Origin: Colletotrichum lupini
Lineage: Eukaryota > Ascomycota > Sordariomycetes > Glomerellales > Glomerellaceae
NCBI RefSeq assembly: GCF_023278565.1
Contig: NC_064682.1
Location: 4,526,001-4,590,000, forward strand
DNA length: 64,000 nt
Direction of reading: 5' to 3'
Every line of letters begins with the position of its first letter. Position 1 is the first letter of the stretch. Under the pieces are notes generated by a model. The model did not search any database. It saw only the letters and a program-made list of their open reading frames with translations, and was not told the origin of the DNA. The translations under genes were made by a program, and so were the position numbers. This document shows positions 54,887-64,000 of this stretch, piece after piece.

Positions 54887-57165
54887 TCAAGACTTGACGA
54901 GCATGAAGAGTTCACCCTCCGCGGTGTTGTCACTGGCCACAAACAACCTCGAGAATTCCTTGTCAAAGACAATGCCGGAAGGTCTAAAACAGGTCGACCC
55001 CGTGCAGCTTCCGACGTTTGTGCTCCAGAAGACATCAGTATAACCAGTCTTAGAGTCTGGAGCGGCAACCGGAGCATATACACCATAGGTGAGCTGAGTG
55101 AACGGCACCACAGACACCTTGAATCCCGTAGCAGGTGACCTGTTCCACGAGCCATGCAGCGTGACGTACAGATTTTGGAACGCGCTGTCGAAAACGGCGC
55201 CTATGGGTGCACTATGTGCTTGGATCGAAAGTCTGGGTGCCACAGAGCGTTGAGTGCAAGTATCGTCGTTGAAGGTACTGTTGGGAGCGACGACGAACTG
55301 CTGCCCGACCTTGAAGGTCTTGTCCTTGATGACGGACGGCTCCCAGACAGTGAAGCAGGTTGGGTACCCGTACCACTGTTCGTTCGGTTGAGAAGGATCA
55401 CCAACTTGGACGAGCTGTGAGTTGTCTTGGATTATTTGACCGGAGAATATGGCGACTTACGGAAGTTCAGCTCTTCTGCTGGGTTGTCGTTGTGGATGTC
55501 GTAGCTCTGGCCGTTGACTGTGCGGGCGAAGTCGTCACCGCTGTTTTCCACTCCCCAAATCCTTGAACGATTACTGTCAGCTTACATGCGTTCACCAGAA
55601 AAACAAAGAAAGGCAAGTTGGACGTACGCATTATTTCCGTCCGCTGCGAGGGCTACTTCGTTGCGCAGGCCCCATCCGAGAAACCACCCCTGGGAGGCGT
55701 ATGTATAACCTCCGGATGGCACACTGCGCATGTCAAATACTTTGACCACAGCACGTGCCACTGCCTTGTTGAGAGATTCATAGTCAAAGTTGCTGTAAGA
55801 GCCTTGCTGTATGACGAGGAGATGCGGCGTTGCCGGCGGAATGACGAGGTTGCGCGTTGGGTGACCTCCCTGCTGCATTCCCTTGACAACAACAGTCTGG
55901 GCACTCACGCTTTGAGCTTTTGCGTCGTAGACATAAGACCATGCGGTTGTCATGGAGGTGACGTACAACGTCTTACCATCAGGCGTCAAGCCGATGCCAT
56001 GGTTTAGCGAGGGGTTGCTGATCAGGGTCTTTGTGGAAGAGATGCAGCCGTCGGCCCCAAAGGTGTGAGCCGTGACACCTTTGCCCGATTGTACGACGAG
56101 TAAATTGCCCTCGGAGTCGACAACCAATCCGCGGGGGCCTGTCAGAGATCCAGCAAGCTTAACGGCTTTCCAGCCACTCGCAGTTTGGTATCCGAACCGG
56201 AAGGCGCTGACGCCAGAGCACGAGTTGGGGACTGGAGGCACAGGGGCGCTGTATACGATGGAGGACGATGTAGAAGTGGAACGCGGAGATGAGACAGTGG
56301 CCGTTGCGCTGCTGAGTGAAGCGCCTGTTCTGGTGACATTGGTCTTGGGAGTCGTGGTACTATGCAAAGTGGATGTCGACAAGGTGGTCAGCAGCGTCGT
56401 TTTGGTAACAGCCCTGGTCGGACCTTCGCCTTCAGAATTGCCCGCTGCCCAAGATTCAAAATTGACTGCCTGGGCCGGTCGGAAGTTGTGCATCCAGTGT
56501 CCTGCGCGCTCGTGGATGCCGAAAGTTGTGTCATTGGCAGTCGGGTCATCAACTGGCACGCCAGAGTAAGCAAACGCCAAGTAGTTTTCTCCGTTGGGGT
56601 CCAAAGATGTTGGATCGTTTCCATATGGTGCCCAGTATGTACAACCTCGGCATAGAGCCGTGGCGGAGTAATGCGTATCATTGACGACAGTGCCGGGGAG
56701 AACGGTGTACTCGGCATCTTCGTAAGATGGAGGAGTGAAGTAGCCACTAGTAATTGTCAGTGATCAAGCGGTTTCCATGGAACGAATTGGGTTATTACAA
56801 TGCCATTCGAGAAGAGACGACCACGTCTTTGCCATTGACCCATACGATTGTTAAGGGATTGTATGTCATAGAGCCGCCCCAGGCTAAGGCAGCCCATCCT
56901 ACCTCGATGGGGGCAGTGATCTGAACAATGGCTTCATATGGTTGACCCGTCGCAGGCCCTTCAGGTATGGCTATGCCGTAAGTAATGCCGCCTGCGTTGG
57001 TATAAGAAGCGAAGCAACGCCCTAGACTGTCGCAGTATGTTGACTGGTCTTGGGCGATGGCTACTGTCCTATGAATTAGTACAAGCCCCTAAGATACGAG
57101 TGATAATAAAACCTACCCGAGTTAATGAGCGCCACAGCACTGAGTGCAGTGGTAAACCAACGCAT
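54887..57165 (-). CDS. Secreted haem b cytochrome (AA8) fused to a PQQ-dependent pyranose dehydrogenase (AA12)
   Basis: Exons complement(57117..57165, 56799..57063, 55628..56746, 55461..55561, 54887..55404), 683 aa. Intron phases close; the last acceptor (CAAG at 55405) is the least certain. The ATG at 57165 starts a signal peptide (MRWFTTALSAVALINS). Residues about 20-210 form a cellobiose-dehydrogenase-type cytochrome: YCDSLGRCFASY, WAALAWGGSMTYNPLTIVW (candidate haem Met), FGIHERAGHWMHNF (candidate haem His). A Ser/Thr linker of about 60 residues follows. The C-terminal six-bladed propeller has GPRGLVVDSEGNLLVVQSG, LNHGIGLTPDGKTLYVTS, GGHPTRNLVIPPATPHLLV and QWYGYPTCFTVW. Family AA12 enzymes oxidise pyranoses using PQQ, and AA8 can pass electrons to lytic polysaccharide monooxygenases. 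No CBM1 is present. The substrate is unknown. Confidence 0.8.
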
Positions 57166-59468
57166 GATCTCTGCCGGTCGATTCACTCTCTCGTCTTCAA
57201 ATAAGGCCTTGGTAATATAGGAACATTCTGATGAGGATGATGACTCTCTAGGAGCGGGTTTGAAGTCTTTAAGTGGAGTCCAGCCGAAGGCTAACGCCAG
57301 CATTTGCCATAATCAACGGTGGTTCGGAGCAATCACCCATTCATCCATGTCGACTTGCGTAGCGACGAAAGAGGAAGTCATGTCGTATGGAAATAGTAGA
57401 CAGATATGAGACCAAACACTCCGGGTGCAACAACATTGTCACAAAATATGGTACGAGAAGGGAAGGGGAAGATGGTTGCCAATATGAAGATCTGAAAGCC
57501 ATTTATTTGCCAAGGCGGATGAATGCTCTCGAGACGCCGGTCATGATTCTTTACCATAGAGGGGAAAACGGGTTGGAAACGAAGGCGGCTATATAGCGCC
57601 ATTTGAAGATTGGAACCCAAACGCCATGAATAGCGACGATCTGATCATCGCGGGCAATCATTCGGGAGATGGAGGCCACACCGATGGGTGGAAAGTTGCC
57701 TACAGGCCTTACATTAGGAGGGGCAGCAGGTAGGTATCGACTCTCGAAAGAGTACCAAGTGATGGGTGAGAGATTATAGCATAGGTCCCAAGCAGACACT
57801 TGTCTCGGAGTTCAAATTAGGTAGGCCACTGAGTGAACGGCGAGGGGGTAGATTCTCCAAAGGGGCGGCTGACCGGCTGATCAAAGGGTCGGACGAGGGA
57901 TGGTGGACAGCCAATATGAGTCAGACTCGTAGAGTAACATTGGTGCCATTACTGTTGGAACGAGACAATAAATTGATGCAGAACAAGTAGAGCCTGAAGG
58001 AAGCGAGGCTGTGAAAGGCCACTTGGGTGGTTGATAGGGAGAAGTGAGGTAATGTATTTAGAGCTCACTTGGCAGGATCTTCAGGCTAATTGCCGTCCAG
58101 TGCGAGTAGATCGATTTGTAATCGATACCATGCATTACCTGATAGAGTATTAGCCAAAATCTAAAAGAGTGCAGGCAATTCAAGATACCACGATATGGTT
58201 ACCCGGAGACTGATGGACTCATCACTGGACGACGAGATCCGGGCAGAATTTGGAAACAAATCCGCGTTGCTAGAGACATTTCACTATGCCAGGGTTTCCC
58301 CGGAGTCAGCCGGTCAAATAGACACCATTGGTGTTATTGAAAGAAATCTCAAGAGAGGAAAAATTTGAAAATATTGCAAATGGAAGATGACCGGGAGCTC
58401 CACGGATTACGTGTTGTGTGGTTCATCGTGATTAGGTACCTTGAGATGAAGTACGATGCGAACCTGAGGTGCCGGTAATCGATAAGACCAGAGATAAGAT
58501 AAGATTGGTAGTGATATCAGAATCATCAGGGCACGCTGCCCGTCCCGGAAGAACAAGCGACCCCTCTTGGCCTGCAGCAATGCGAAGGAGCAGGTGCGGC
58601 AGGCGCTGGTGGCCTGTTGAGAATCAAGATCGAATTTACCCATCTTCTGTTTCCTGCAAACCCCCAGCGGTGCTTGTCTTCCTCCATCGTCCCCTCTACA
58701 AATCCACCCATTGTCATATTTCGATCGTCACAACCGTCTTGTTCCAGATGCAGCAACTCTTTCCATTTGCCTCTGGTTCAGGTACCTACCTACCTCGGCC
58801 CTCACCGCAAACATGGCAAGGTAGTCCCAGAAGCCTCGACACCCCAGCTTCCCCTCCAGAACCCCGCGCGTCACGCTGAGCCCCCACAATGTCACTGATA
58901 TGGCCGGTCTTCACGAAGCTCGTGGCATGTCCATGCAACTCGAGAAAGATGTATCAAGTTGAATCTGTGGTTACTGAGATAGACCTCATCACTTAGTATG
59001 CTACCCCCCAAAGTCTCTAGCTATGGTCATGGCCACGAAATCAAGCTACCCATCAACCAAGTCACCATACCATGAACCTCATCTCAGCATTTTAGAGTTG
59101 AGCTCCGCGTCCGTCTATTCGGTTCTATCCGGAGCGGCCAGAACAAGACCAGTCCGATTCCAGAAAGTCCTCAAAGAGAAAAGGAAGAAAGACTCCCCCA
59201 CCTTTCCGGCGGGGCAAATCGCATTCGGGCATTCAGGCACGCCGGGGGACCCTGACTATCAATCATTGACGTGCTCGACTCGATATCTTTTGAGCCGCCG
59301 GCCCTGAAGCCGGGCCTTGTGTACCATTCGTCACGGCCAGCAACCATAGCTTTTGCAGCAGGTCTCTACTAGCAAGCAGTCGATCGAAGCTACATGTCAC
59401 CAATTCTCTTTCTCATTCGAAGCTAAATCTCGGTTTCTATCTATAGAGCGCAGAATACCACCCCCGAA
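57166..59468. other. Divergent intergenic region, 2.3 kb
   Basis: Between the AA8-AA12 gene (-) and the aldo-keto reductase (+), so both promoters lie here. Open frames (57551-57799 minus, 58469-58879 plus, 59023-59307 plus) show no family features. The length would allow a small missed gene, but I could not support one. Confidence 0.5.
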
Positions 59469-60653
59469 ATGGCGGCCCCGCGCACAACCACAACCCGGCC
59501 GCTGTCCGCCGTCCTGCCGCCTCTGATCCTCGGCACCGCGACCTTCAACTACCAATACGTCTCGGACCCTTCGCGCATGCCCTCCGTCGACATCGTCTCC
59601 CGCTCCCTATCACTTGGCGTAAACGCATTCGACACTTCCCCATACTACGGGCCCTCCGAGACCATCCTCGGCGCCGCCCTACGCACCCTCTCACCGCCCC
59701 GCGACTCCTACTTCCTCGTCACAAAGGCTGGCCGCATCGCCCCGACCGAATTTGACTACTCCCCGGCCTGGATACGCGCCTCCGTCCTCCGCAGCCTCGA
59801 GCGTCTCAATACCACCTACCTAGACCTGGTCTACACCCACGACGCAGAGTTCGTCACCCCCGACCAGGTCGTCGCCGCTGTCCGCGAGCTGCGCCGCCTC
59901 CGCGATGAGGGCCTAGTCCGTTATGTCGGTATCTGCGGCTATCCCGTTCCCGTCCTCTGCGAGCTTGCTGAAAGGATCCTCCGCGAAACGGGCGAACCCG
60001 TCGACGCTGTCCAATCTTTTTCGCACTTCTGCATCCAGAACGATACCCTCGGTAGCGACGCGATCCTCACACGGTTGAAAGATGCCGGCGTCGGTGTCGT
60101 GACCAACGCGAGCATGCTGAGCATGGGTCTGCTCACCACCCGCGGCGTTGATGATGGGCCCATGGCGAGCTGGCATCCGGCTCCGAGTCCCCTGCGCAAG
60201 CTATGCAAGAGCCTGGTTGGAATCGCCGAGGGCGCGGACGAAAAGATGGAAGAGCTCGCTCTGTACTGGGCCATGGCGAACTGGGCACGCGTAGGAAGTG
60301 CCTTTGGCAGCGAGCTGTTGCCGCCCACGTACAACGGCCCTGCCAAGGTTGGTGTCAGCGTCATGGGTGTCACGTCCGTGTCGGAACTGGAAGAGACGTT
60401 CCTTGCCTGGCAGGGCATGATGCGCGAGCTTGCGGCCCAGAGTGACCAGTCAAATCCCGCCGGTGCCCAAGCCAGTCGACTTGACAAGATACAGCGTTTG
60501 GTCACGGAACAAATGTGGCCGGCCTTGGGCGAATGGCGGAATTACAGCTGGGCCAGTCCTGGCGAAGATTTTGTCAACCAACCTTCCGTCGCCGCCATCG
60601 ATGCTGCCCTTCCTGCTGTCGCTCCCGCCGCCGCCGCCGAGCCACACTTGTAA
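59469..60653 (+). CDS. ara2: Aldo-keto reductase, D-arabinose 1-dehydrogenase (Ara2) type
   Basis: Single exon, 394 aa from the ATG at 59469 (MAAPRTTTTRPLSAVLPPL). AKR barrel features: LILGTATFNYQY, GVNAFDTSPYYGPSE (catalytic Asp and Tyr), FLVTKAGRIA (catalytic Lys), LDLVYTHDAEFV (catalytic His), then VRYVGICGYP and the cofactor region SVMGVTSVSELEETFLAW. Length and motifs fit the NAD-dependent D-arabinose 1-dehydrogenase group of yeast Ara2, which makes D-arabinono-1,4-lactone for D-erythroascorbate, a fungal ascorbate-like antioxidant. L-galactose dehydrogenase of plants is a relative, so the sugar could differ. Probably cytosolic. The C-terminus (ALPAVAPAAAAEPHL) is an Ala/Pro-rich tail. 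Very GC-rich, strongly biased codons. The divergent neighbour is the secreted sugar dehydrogenase. Confidence 0.88.
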   Translation: MAAPRTTTTRPLSAVLPPLILGTATFNYQYVSDPSRMPSVDIVSRSLSLGVNAFDTSPYYGPSETILGAALRTLSPPRDSYFLVTKAGRIAPTEFDYSPAWIRASVLRSLERLNTTYLDLVYTHDAEFVTPDQVVAAVRELRRLRDEGLVRYVGICGYPVPVLCELAERILRETGEPVDAVQSFSHFCIQNDTLGSDAILTRLKDAGVGVVTNASMLSMGLLTTRGVDDGPMASWHPAPSPLRKLCKSLVGIAEGADEKMEELALYWAMANWARVGSAFGSELLPPTYNGPAKVGVSVMGVTSVSELEETFLAWQGMMRELAAQSDQSNPAGAQASRLDKIQRLVTEQMWPALGEWRNYSWASPGEDFVNQPSVAAIDAALPAVAPAAAAEPHL

Positions 60654-61070
60654 CCCTGGCAGGAACCCATTCCTTTGCAAGCAAGCTGGGCATGGGAGGT
60701 CAAATTTTCGAGACATCAAGCAACAAGCGAGGGTCGAATACTTTTATGAATAAATGGTATCTGTCAAGCAGCTCGAGACTATCAACATCTCGGCCGCGTT
60801 TCTCACATACCTATAAAAGGTAGGTCGGGTAGAGTACAGTGAGCGCTGGCCATTCACATGGCAAAAAAGCAAATAGATGAAATAAAAAGAAAGAATCACG
60901 TCTAATGGCCTCCTCCCCCAAAGTTCACGCTGAACGCCTTGAGTTTCTTGGGGTTCCCAACCCCCAGAGTGTATGCAAAACTCTTCCTCCCATGTAGCCG
61001 TTGCCATCAAATATGGCATCATCATATTTTGCAATCATCCCGTCGTCATGCCCGTCGATCCGCACTCCAC
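60654..61070. other. Convergent intergenic region
   Basis: 417 bases between the ara2-like stop (+) and the sip5 stop (-); presumed 3' UTRs only. Confidence 0.6.
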
Positions 61071-63776
61071 TTACTGCGTTACTCCAGTCGAACTCTCCAC
61101 AATGCTTTCATGGCCCAATCTCTTCGACTCAGCAGCCTCATCCGAGATAGGAGCCGGGGTCTCGGGTGTTATTGTCACTTCCGGTGTCAATGCTCCACTG
61201 CCAAGCAAAGGAGAGACGTCGCCTTTACCGGCGCCGTCGACGGGCTCTTCGGGAATCGTTGGAGGTGGCTTCAATGTGCCGACGTTTGTCTGCACGGGCT
61301 CCTCACTGTGTGCGTCCTCCATGTGTTCCGCTTCCGGTTCGTCTTCCGCTTCGGCCTTCTTGCTCGTAGTTGCAGTCCGGCCCTCGCCTGAGGCGATATC
61401 CTGGTCATGGTTGGCCTCGCCATTTTCAATGTCAACGCCGACCATCTCTGCCAGGCTCCGGAAGTTGAACATGGGCTCCGTATTGTCTCGGTCACCTTCT
61501 TCGCTTCTATTGCTGACGCTCAGCTCGCTGGCTCGAGGATCCAGGTACGCCTGGTTGCTATAGCTGCCAGCTGCGCTATCAGCCAGAGATGATGAGATGG
61601 AAGATGCATTGCTCATCTGCCTCAAGTGAGAAGGCCCGCGGCTAGTCGTCGGGATCGGTAATGAGGGCGTGGTAGATGTGCTTTGGAAGCTGCTCTCGGA
61701 TGACTGCGTCTCAACTGCCGGACGTTCTACAGCTTTGCCTTTCGAACTTGGTGCCGAGCTGGGTGCCGAGGTGGGAGAAAGGGTATTGCCAATCGGTGTT
61801 GAGGAAGCCACTGGAGAAGTCTCCGCGCTGGGTCCTGCGGAAGTCGTCTGCGCACCCTGAAGTGTGGCCTCCACACGCAAGTTGCTGGTTGTGCTATTCC
61901 CTCTGCGTCGTCCAAGGCCAAGGGAGAGGCTGCTACCACTAGCAGAGCTCTGACCAGGCCCATAGACGCTCTGCCGGTCCTGCTTCTTGAGAGCTTTACG
62001 CTCTTCCTTGTCCCTCTTTTTGGCCTCCTTTCGCTCCGCCTTTTCTTGTTTGCGTTTTCGCTCTTCCTCGGCGGCGAGAGAAAGACGGACGGCTTCCATG
62101 AACATCATATCTTCCAGCTCCTCCATCCGACTTCTCCTATTTTCCAGAGCTCCGCGCCCAGAGGAGCTTCGTGGTCCAGGCTCTGGTCCAGCTGGGGCAG
62201 CTTCACCCTCGGGGTTGCGATGGGGGCTTTCTTCCGGCTGTGGGTTGGATGGTCCAGAGGGGGTGCGACTCCCGGTGTTTCTCCGACTGAAACGCCCGGG
62301 CCGTGTGAAGGCGAAGCCGCGCTGCTGTTCGTTGTTTCCCATGAGGAAGGCCGCAGTGTGCAAAGCAGTTGCCGCTGCAGCTCTGCGTGCTTGGTGTGCT
62401 CGTTGTGCTGCGAGTTTGGTCGACCAATCCGGTCGAACCCGATCAGTAGTGACAACATTTGGGGCGTTGGCGGACAAGCTTTGAGCTCGCCGCCTCCCAG
62501 ATGTTGGAGAGGTAGGCGACAAAGTGGAGTTCAAAGAGCTCTGAGATGACATGGCGGTATTTTGTGACGGGTATCCAATGGCATAAGATAGACCCCGTCG
62601 GAAAGGGGGAGCGTCATAGGTTACACCGAATTCGGTCTGCTGGCAGTAGGGGCACTGCGCGGGCTCGGATATTAGCATTTCTGGAGCTTCCTCCGGGTTG
62701 GTCGGATTCGCAGACTGCTCGGTCGGTTCGCCGTGATGCTCGGGATGGTGCGGATCGGCGCGCTTGATCTGCACGAAACATTCGCTGCAGATGGGCTGAT
62801 CGCAGCAACGGGTGCGATTCAGGTAGGGAGGATAGGTTAGGAAACAAATGGGACATTCGGTAGCATCCTTGTACAGGAAAACCTCTAACGGCTGTCCGTT
62901 GACCAAGGGGTCGTTGGGCAACTTGATCTCACGGGGCATAACGTCGTTTGACGAGTTGCTGCGTGAGCCCCCGCTCAAGGCTGCTGCAAGGGCTTTTGCC
63001 CGAGGCTTGAACGGTGAGCTACTCCGCTGCTGGGCTGCGTTGGGCGACGATATCCCAGAGCCCGGCATTGAGCTACTACGATCCGATCCTACTGACAAAG
63101 ACCTCGGGCCCATTGGAACAGTGAGATTGGCAAGGTTCTGGGATGACTCGGTGGGAGAGGCGGGCGTATTGGACTGGGGAATGAACTCGGGTGGAGGTTG
63201 TTCATCGGCGGCCGGGATAGGCAGGCCGCGACCGGCGCAGATGAGCTGATATTCGGTCCAGTTGTCGGAGTAGTCATTAAGACCTCTCCAGAATGGTGCA
63301 AGCCGTCTTTCAATCTGCGGGGTCACAACTATTAACCTTTGCAACCAAAGCATGAGGATATTCGGAAACCATCTTACCTGTAATTGCCGCACGACGGGCT
63401 TGCTAAAGTCTTCGGGACCAGTGTATGTACCAAGAGTCACAAGGTATCCGCCATCGATGTGCTCCTCTTTCAGACTCCGCTCGCGTTCCTTTTCTCTCGC
63501 GACGCGGTCCCTCTCAAGTCGCCGGGCTTCCCGTTCCTGCCTCGTCTCCCTCCGCTCGTACGGCGCATCTTCTCTGCCTGCAGCACTTGAAGATCCGGCG
63601 GCTCCGAGGCCGAGGAGATTTAGGTCGGCTCTACTAAAGCGGCTTTGCCTCCGTGAGCTGGCATGATCGTTTGCGGCTTCTCTGGAGGTGGAGTGATTGA
63701 GGTAGGCGGCCTGGCTTTGCCTGTAGTCGGTCGCCGGGTCAATCGGACGAGATTCTTTGGTGCTACTGTTGCCCAT
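61071..63776 (-). CDS. sip5: Sip5 family zinc-binding protein (Snf1-interacting protein 5)
   Basis: Exons complement(63378..63776, 61071..63314), 880 aa. The 63-nt intron (GTAAGA...CAG) has no stop and is a multiple of three, so the unspliced frame is also open. The joined sequence VVRQLQ-IERRLAPFWRGL matches the family. The ATG at 63776 gives MGNSSTKESRP, a good N-myristoylation signal (Gly2, Thr6). A basic coiled segment is near 75-105. The Sip5 core has DGGYLVTLGTYTGPEDFSKP, NDYSDNWTEYQLICAGRGLPIP, and then a Cys-rich module near 280-390 (ATECPICFLTYPPYLNRT, RCCDQPICSECFVQIKR, AQCPYCQQTEFGVTYDAPP). The C-terminal half is long, acidic and Ser-rich. Yeast Sip5 links Snf1 kinase with the Reg1-Glc7 phosphatase in glucose signalling; that role here is inferred. 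It is longer than yeast Sip5 because of the disordered tail. Confidence 0.92.
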   Translation of the reverse strand: MGNSSTKESRPIDPATDYRQSQAAYLNHSTSREAANDHASSRRQSRFSRADLNLLGLGAAGSSSAAGREDAPYERRETRQEREARRLERDRVAREKERERSLKEEHIDGGYLVTLGTYTGPEDFSKPVVRQLQVRWFPNILMLWLQRLIVVTPQIERRLAPFWRGLNDYSDNWTEYQLICAGRGLPIPAADEQPPPEFIPQSNTPASPTESSQNLANLTVPMGPRSLSVGSDRSSSMPGSGISSPNAAQQRSSSPFKPRAKALAAALSGGSRSNSSNDVMPREIKLPNDPLVNGQPLEVFLYKDATECPICFLTYPPYLNRTRCCDQPICSECFVQIKRADPHHPEHHGEPTEQSANPTNPEEAPEMLISEPAQCPYCQQTEFGVTYDAPPFRRGLSYAIGYPSQNTAMSSQSSLNSTLSPTSPTSGRRRAQSLSANAPNVVTTDRVRPDWSTKLAAQRAHQARRAAAATALHTAAFLMGNNEQQRGFAFTRPGRFSRRNTGSRTPSGPSNPQPEESPHRNPEGEAAPAGPEPGPRSSSGRGALENRRSRMEELEDMMFMEAVRLSLAAEEERKRKQEKAERKEAKKRDKEERKALKKQDRQSVYGPGQSSASGSSLSLGLGRRRGNSTTSNLRVEATLQGAQTTSAGPSAETSPVASSTPIGNTLSPTSAPSSAPSSKGKAVERPAVETQSSESSFQSTSTTPSLPIPTTSRGPSHLRQMSNASSISSSLADSAAGSYSNQAYLDPRASELSVSNRSEEGDRDNTEPMFNFRSLAEMVGVDIENGEANHDQDIASGEGRTATTSKKAEAEDEPEAEHMEDAHSEEPVQTNVGTLKPPPTIPEEPVDGAGKGDVSPLLGSGALTPEVTITPETPAPISDEAAESKRLGHESIVESSTGVTQ

Positions 63777-64000
63777 ATTGGTTATCGATAGTGTGGCCGA
63801 GCAGTGTTGCTTGAGGGTTCGTCGAGTGTGGGCTCCCTCGAAGTGGACAGGGCGACGACGGGTGATCGATGACCCGGTTCAATCAGAATAACGATTGCAA
63901 GTACAACTGCGGTGGACCAGTATCAGCCACGGCGGTAGACTATGCAGTGAGAGGTGGTCCGGCCAAAATGAGTCCGGTAGAGAGTGTTGTGGTTGTCGTT

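Noticed and set aside
58469..58879. 136-codon plus-strand frame in the gap before the aldo-keto reductase
   Set aside because: Pro/Ser/Arg-rich translation typical of noncoding GC-containing DNA, no homology features, overlapping frames on both strands.

Overview
This is a chromosomal window from a filamentous ascomycete (Pezizomycotina; the gene families and the repeat-induced point mutation, RIP, suggest a Sordariomycete, probably plant- or soil-associated). The evidence is protein-coding genes with short 50-125 nt GT-AG introns, a single full-length TOR kinase, fungal families (Zn2Cys6 regulator, Sip5, Rtf2, a plant cell-wall lyase), and an AT-rich island carrying an extreme RIP signature. 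I could not determine the genus or species.

Layout. 1-12.4 kb is accessory in character: a UNC93-like transporter cut by the window edge, a secreted FAD amine/amino-acid oxidase-like protein, a small secreted cyanovirin-N-like protein, a Zn2Cys6 regulator, and divergently from it a secreted serine beta-lactamase-like protein. 12.8-28.6 kb is a dense core block: TOR (2431 aa, 4 exons), Rtf2 divergent from TOR, glucosidase II beta subunit (ER, ends in KDEL), a GCIP/cyclin-D1-binding-like protein, a four-helix membrane protein and a GrpB-fold protein.

28.6-49.0 kb is gene-poor. It holds a FAD monooxygenase, a tRNA-Trp-like locus with a nearby truncated copy, a low-complexity orphan protein, a conserved fungal secreted and probably GPI-anchored protein, long empty stretches with decayed tRNA-like pieces, and a rhamnogalacturonan lyase. 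The lyase abuts a ~3.1 kb RIP-destroyed hAT DNA transposon (about 43,975-47,092). In the transposon CpA/TpG is almost gone while CpG is kept, and the transposase frame is still readable with RIP-type stops.

49.0-64.0 kb is again gene-dense: a C2H2-type nuclear protein, an MFS sugar transporter convergent with a secreted two-domain haem b (AA8) plus PQQ sugar dehydrogenase (AA12) enzyme, an Ara2-type aldo-keto reductase and Sip5.

Possible functional links, all inferred from family and position: the lyase, AA8-AA12 enzyme, sugar transporter and D-arabinose dehydrogenase-like protein fit extracellular plant-polysaccharide and sugar use; TOR and Sip5 (a Snf1 partner) are nutrient-signalling genes in the same window. 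I see no CRISPR array, no rRNA, and no polyketide synthase or peptide synthetase cluster. Exon boundaries were read by eye from splice consensus and frame continuity. GTG- or CTG-initiated frames were trimmed to the first plausible ATG.
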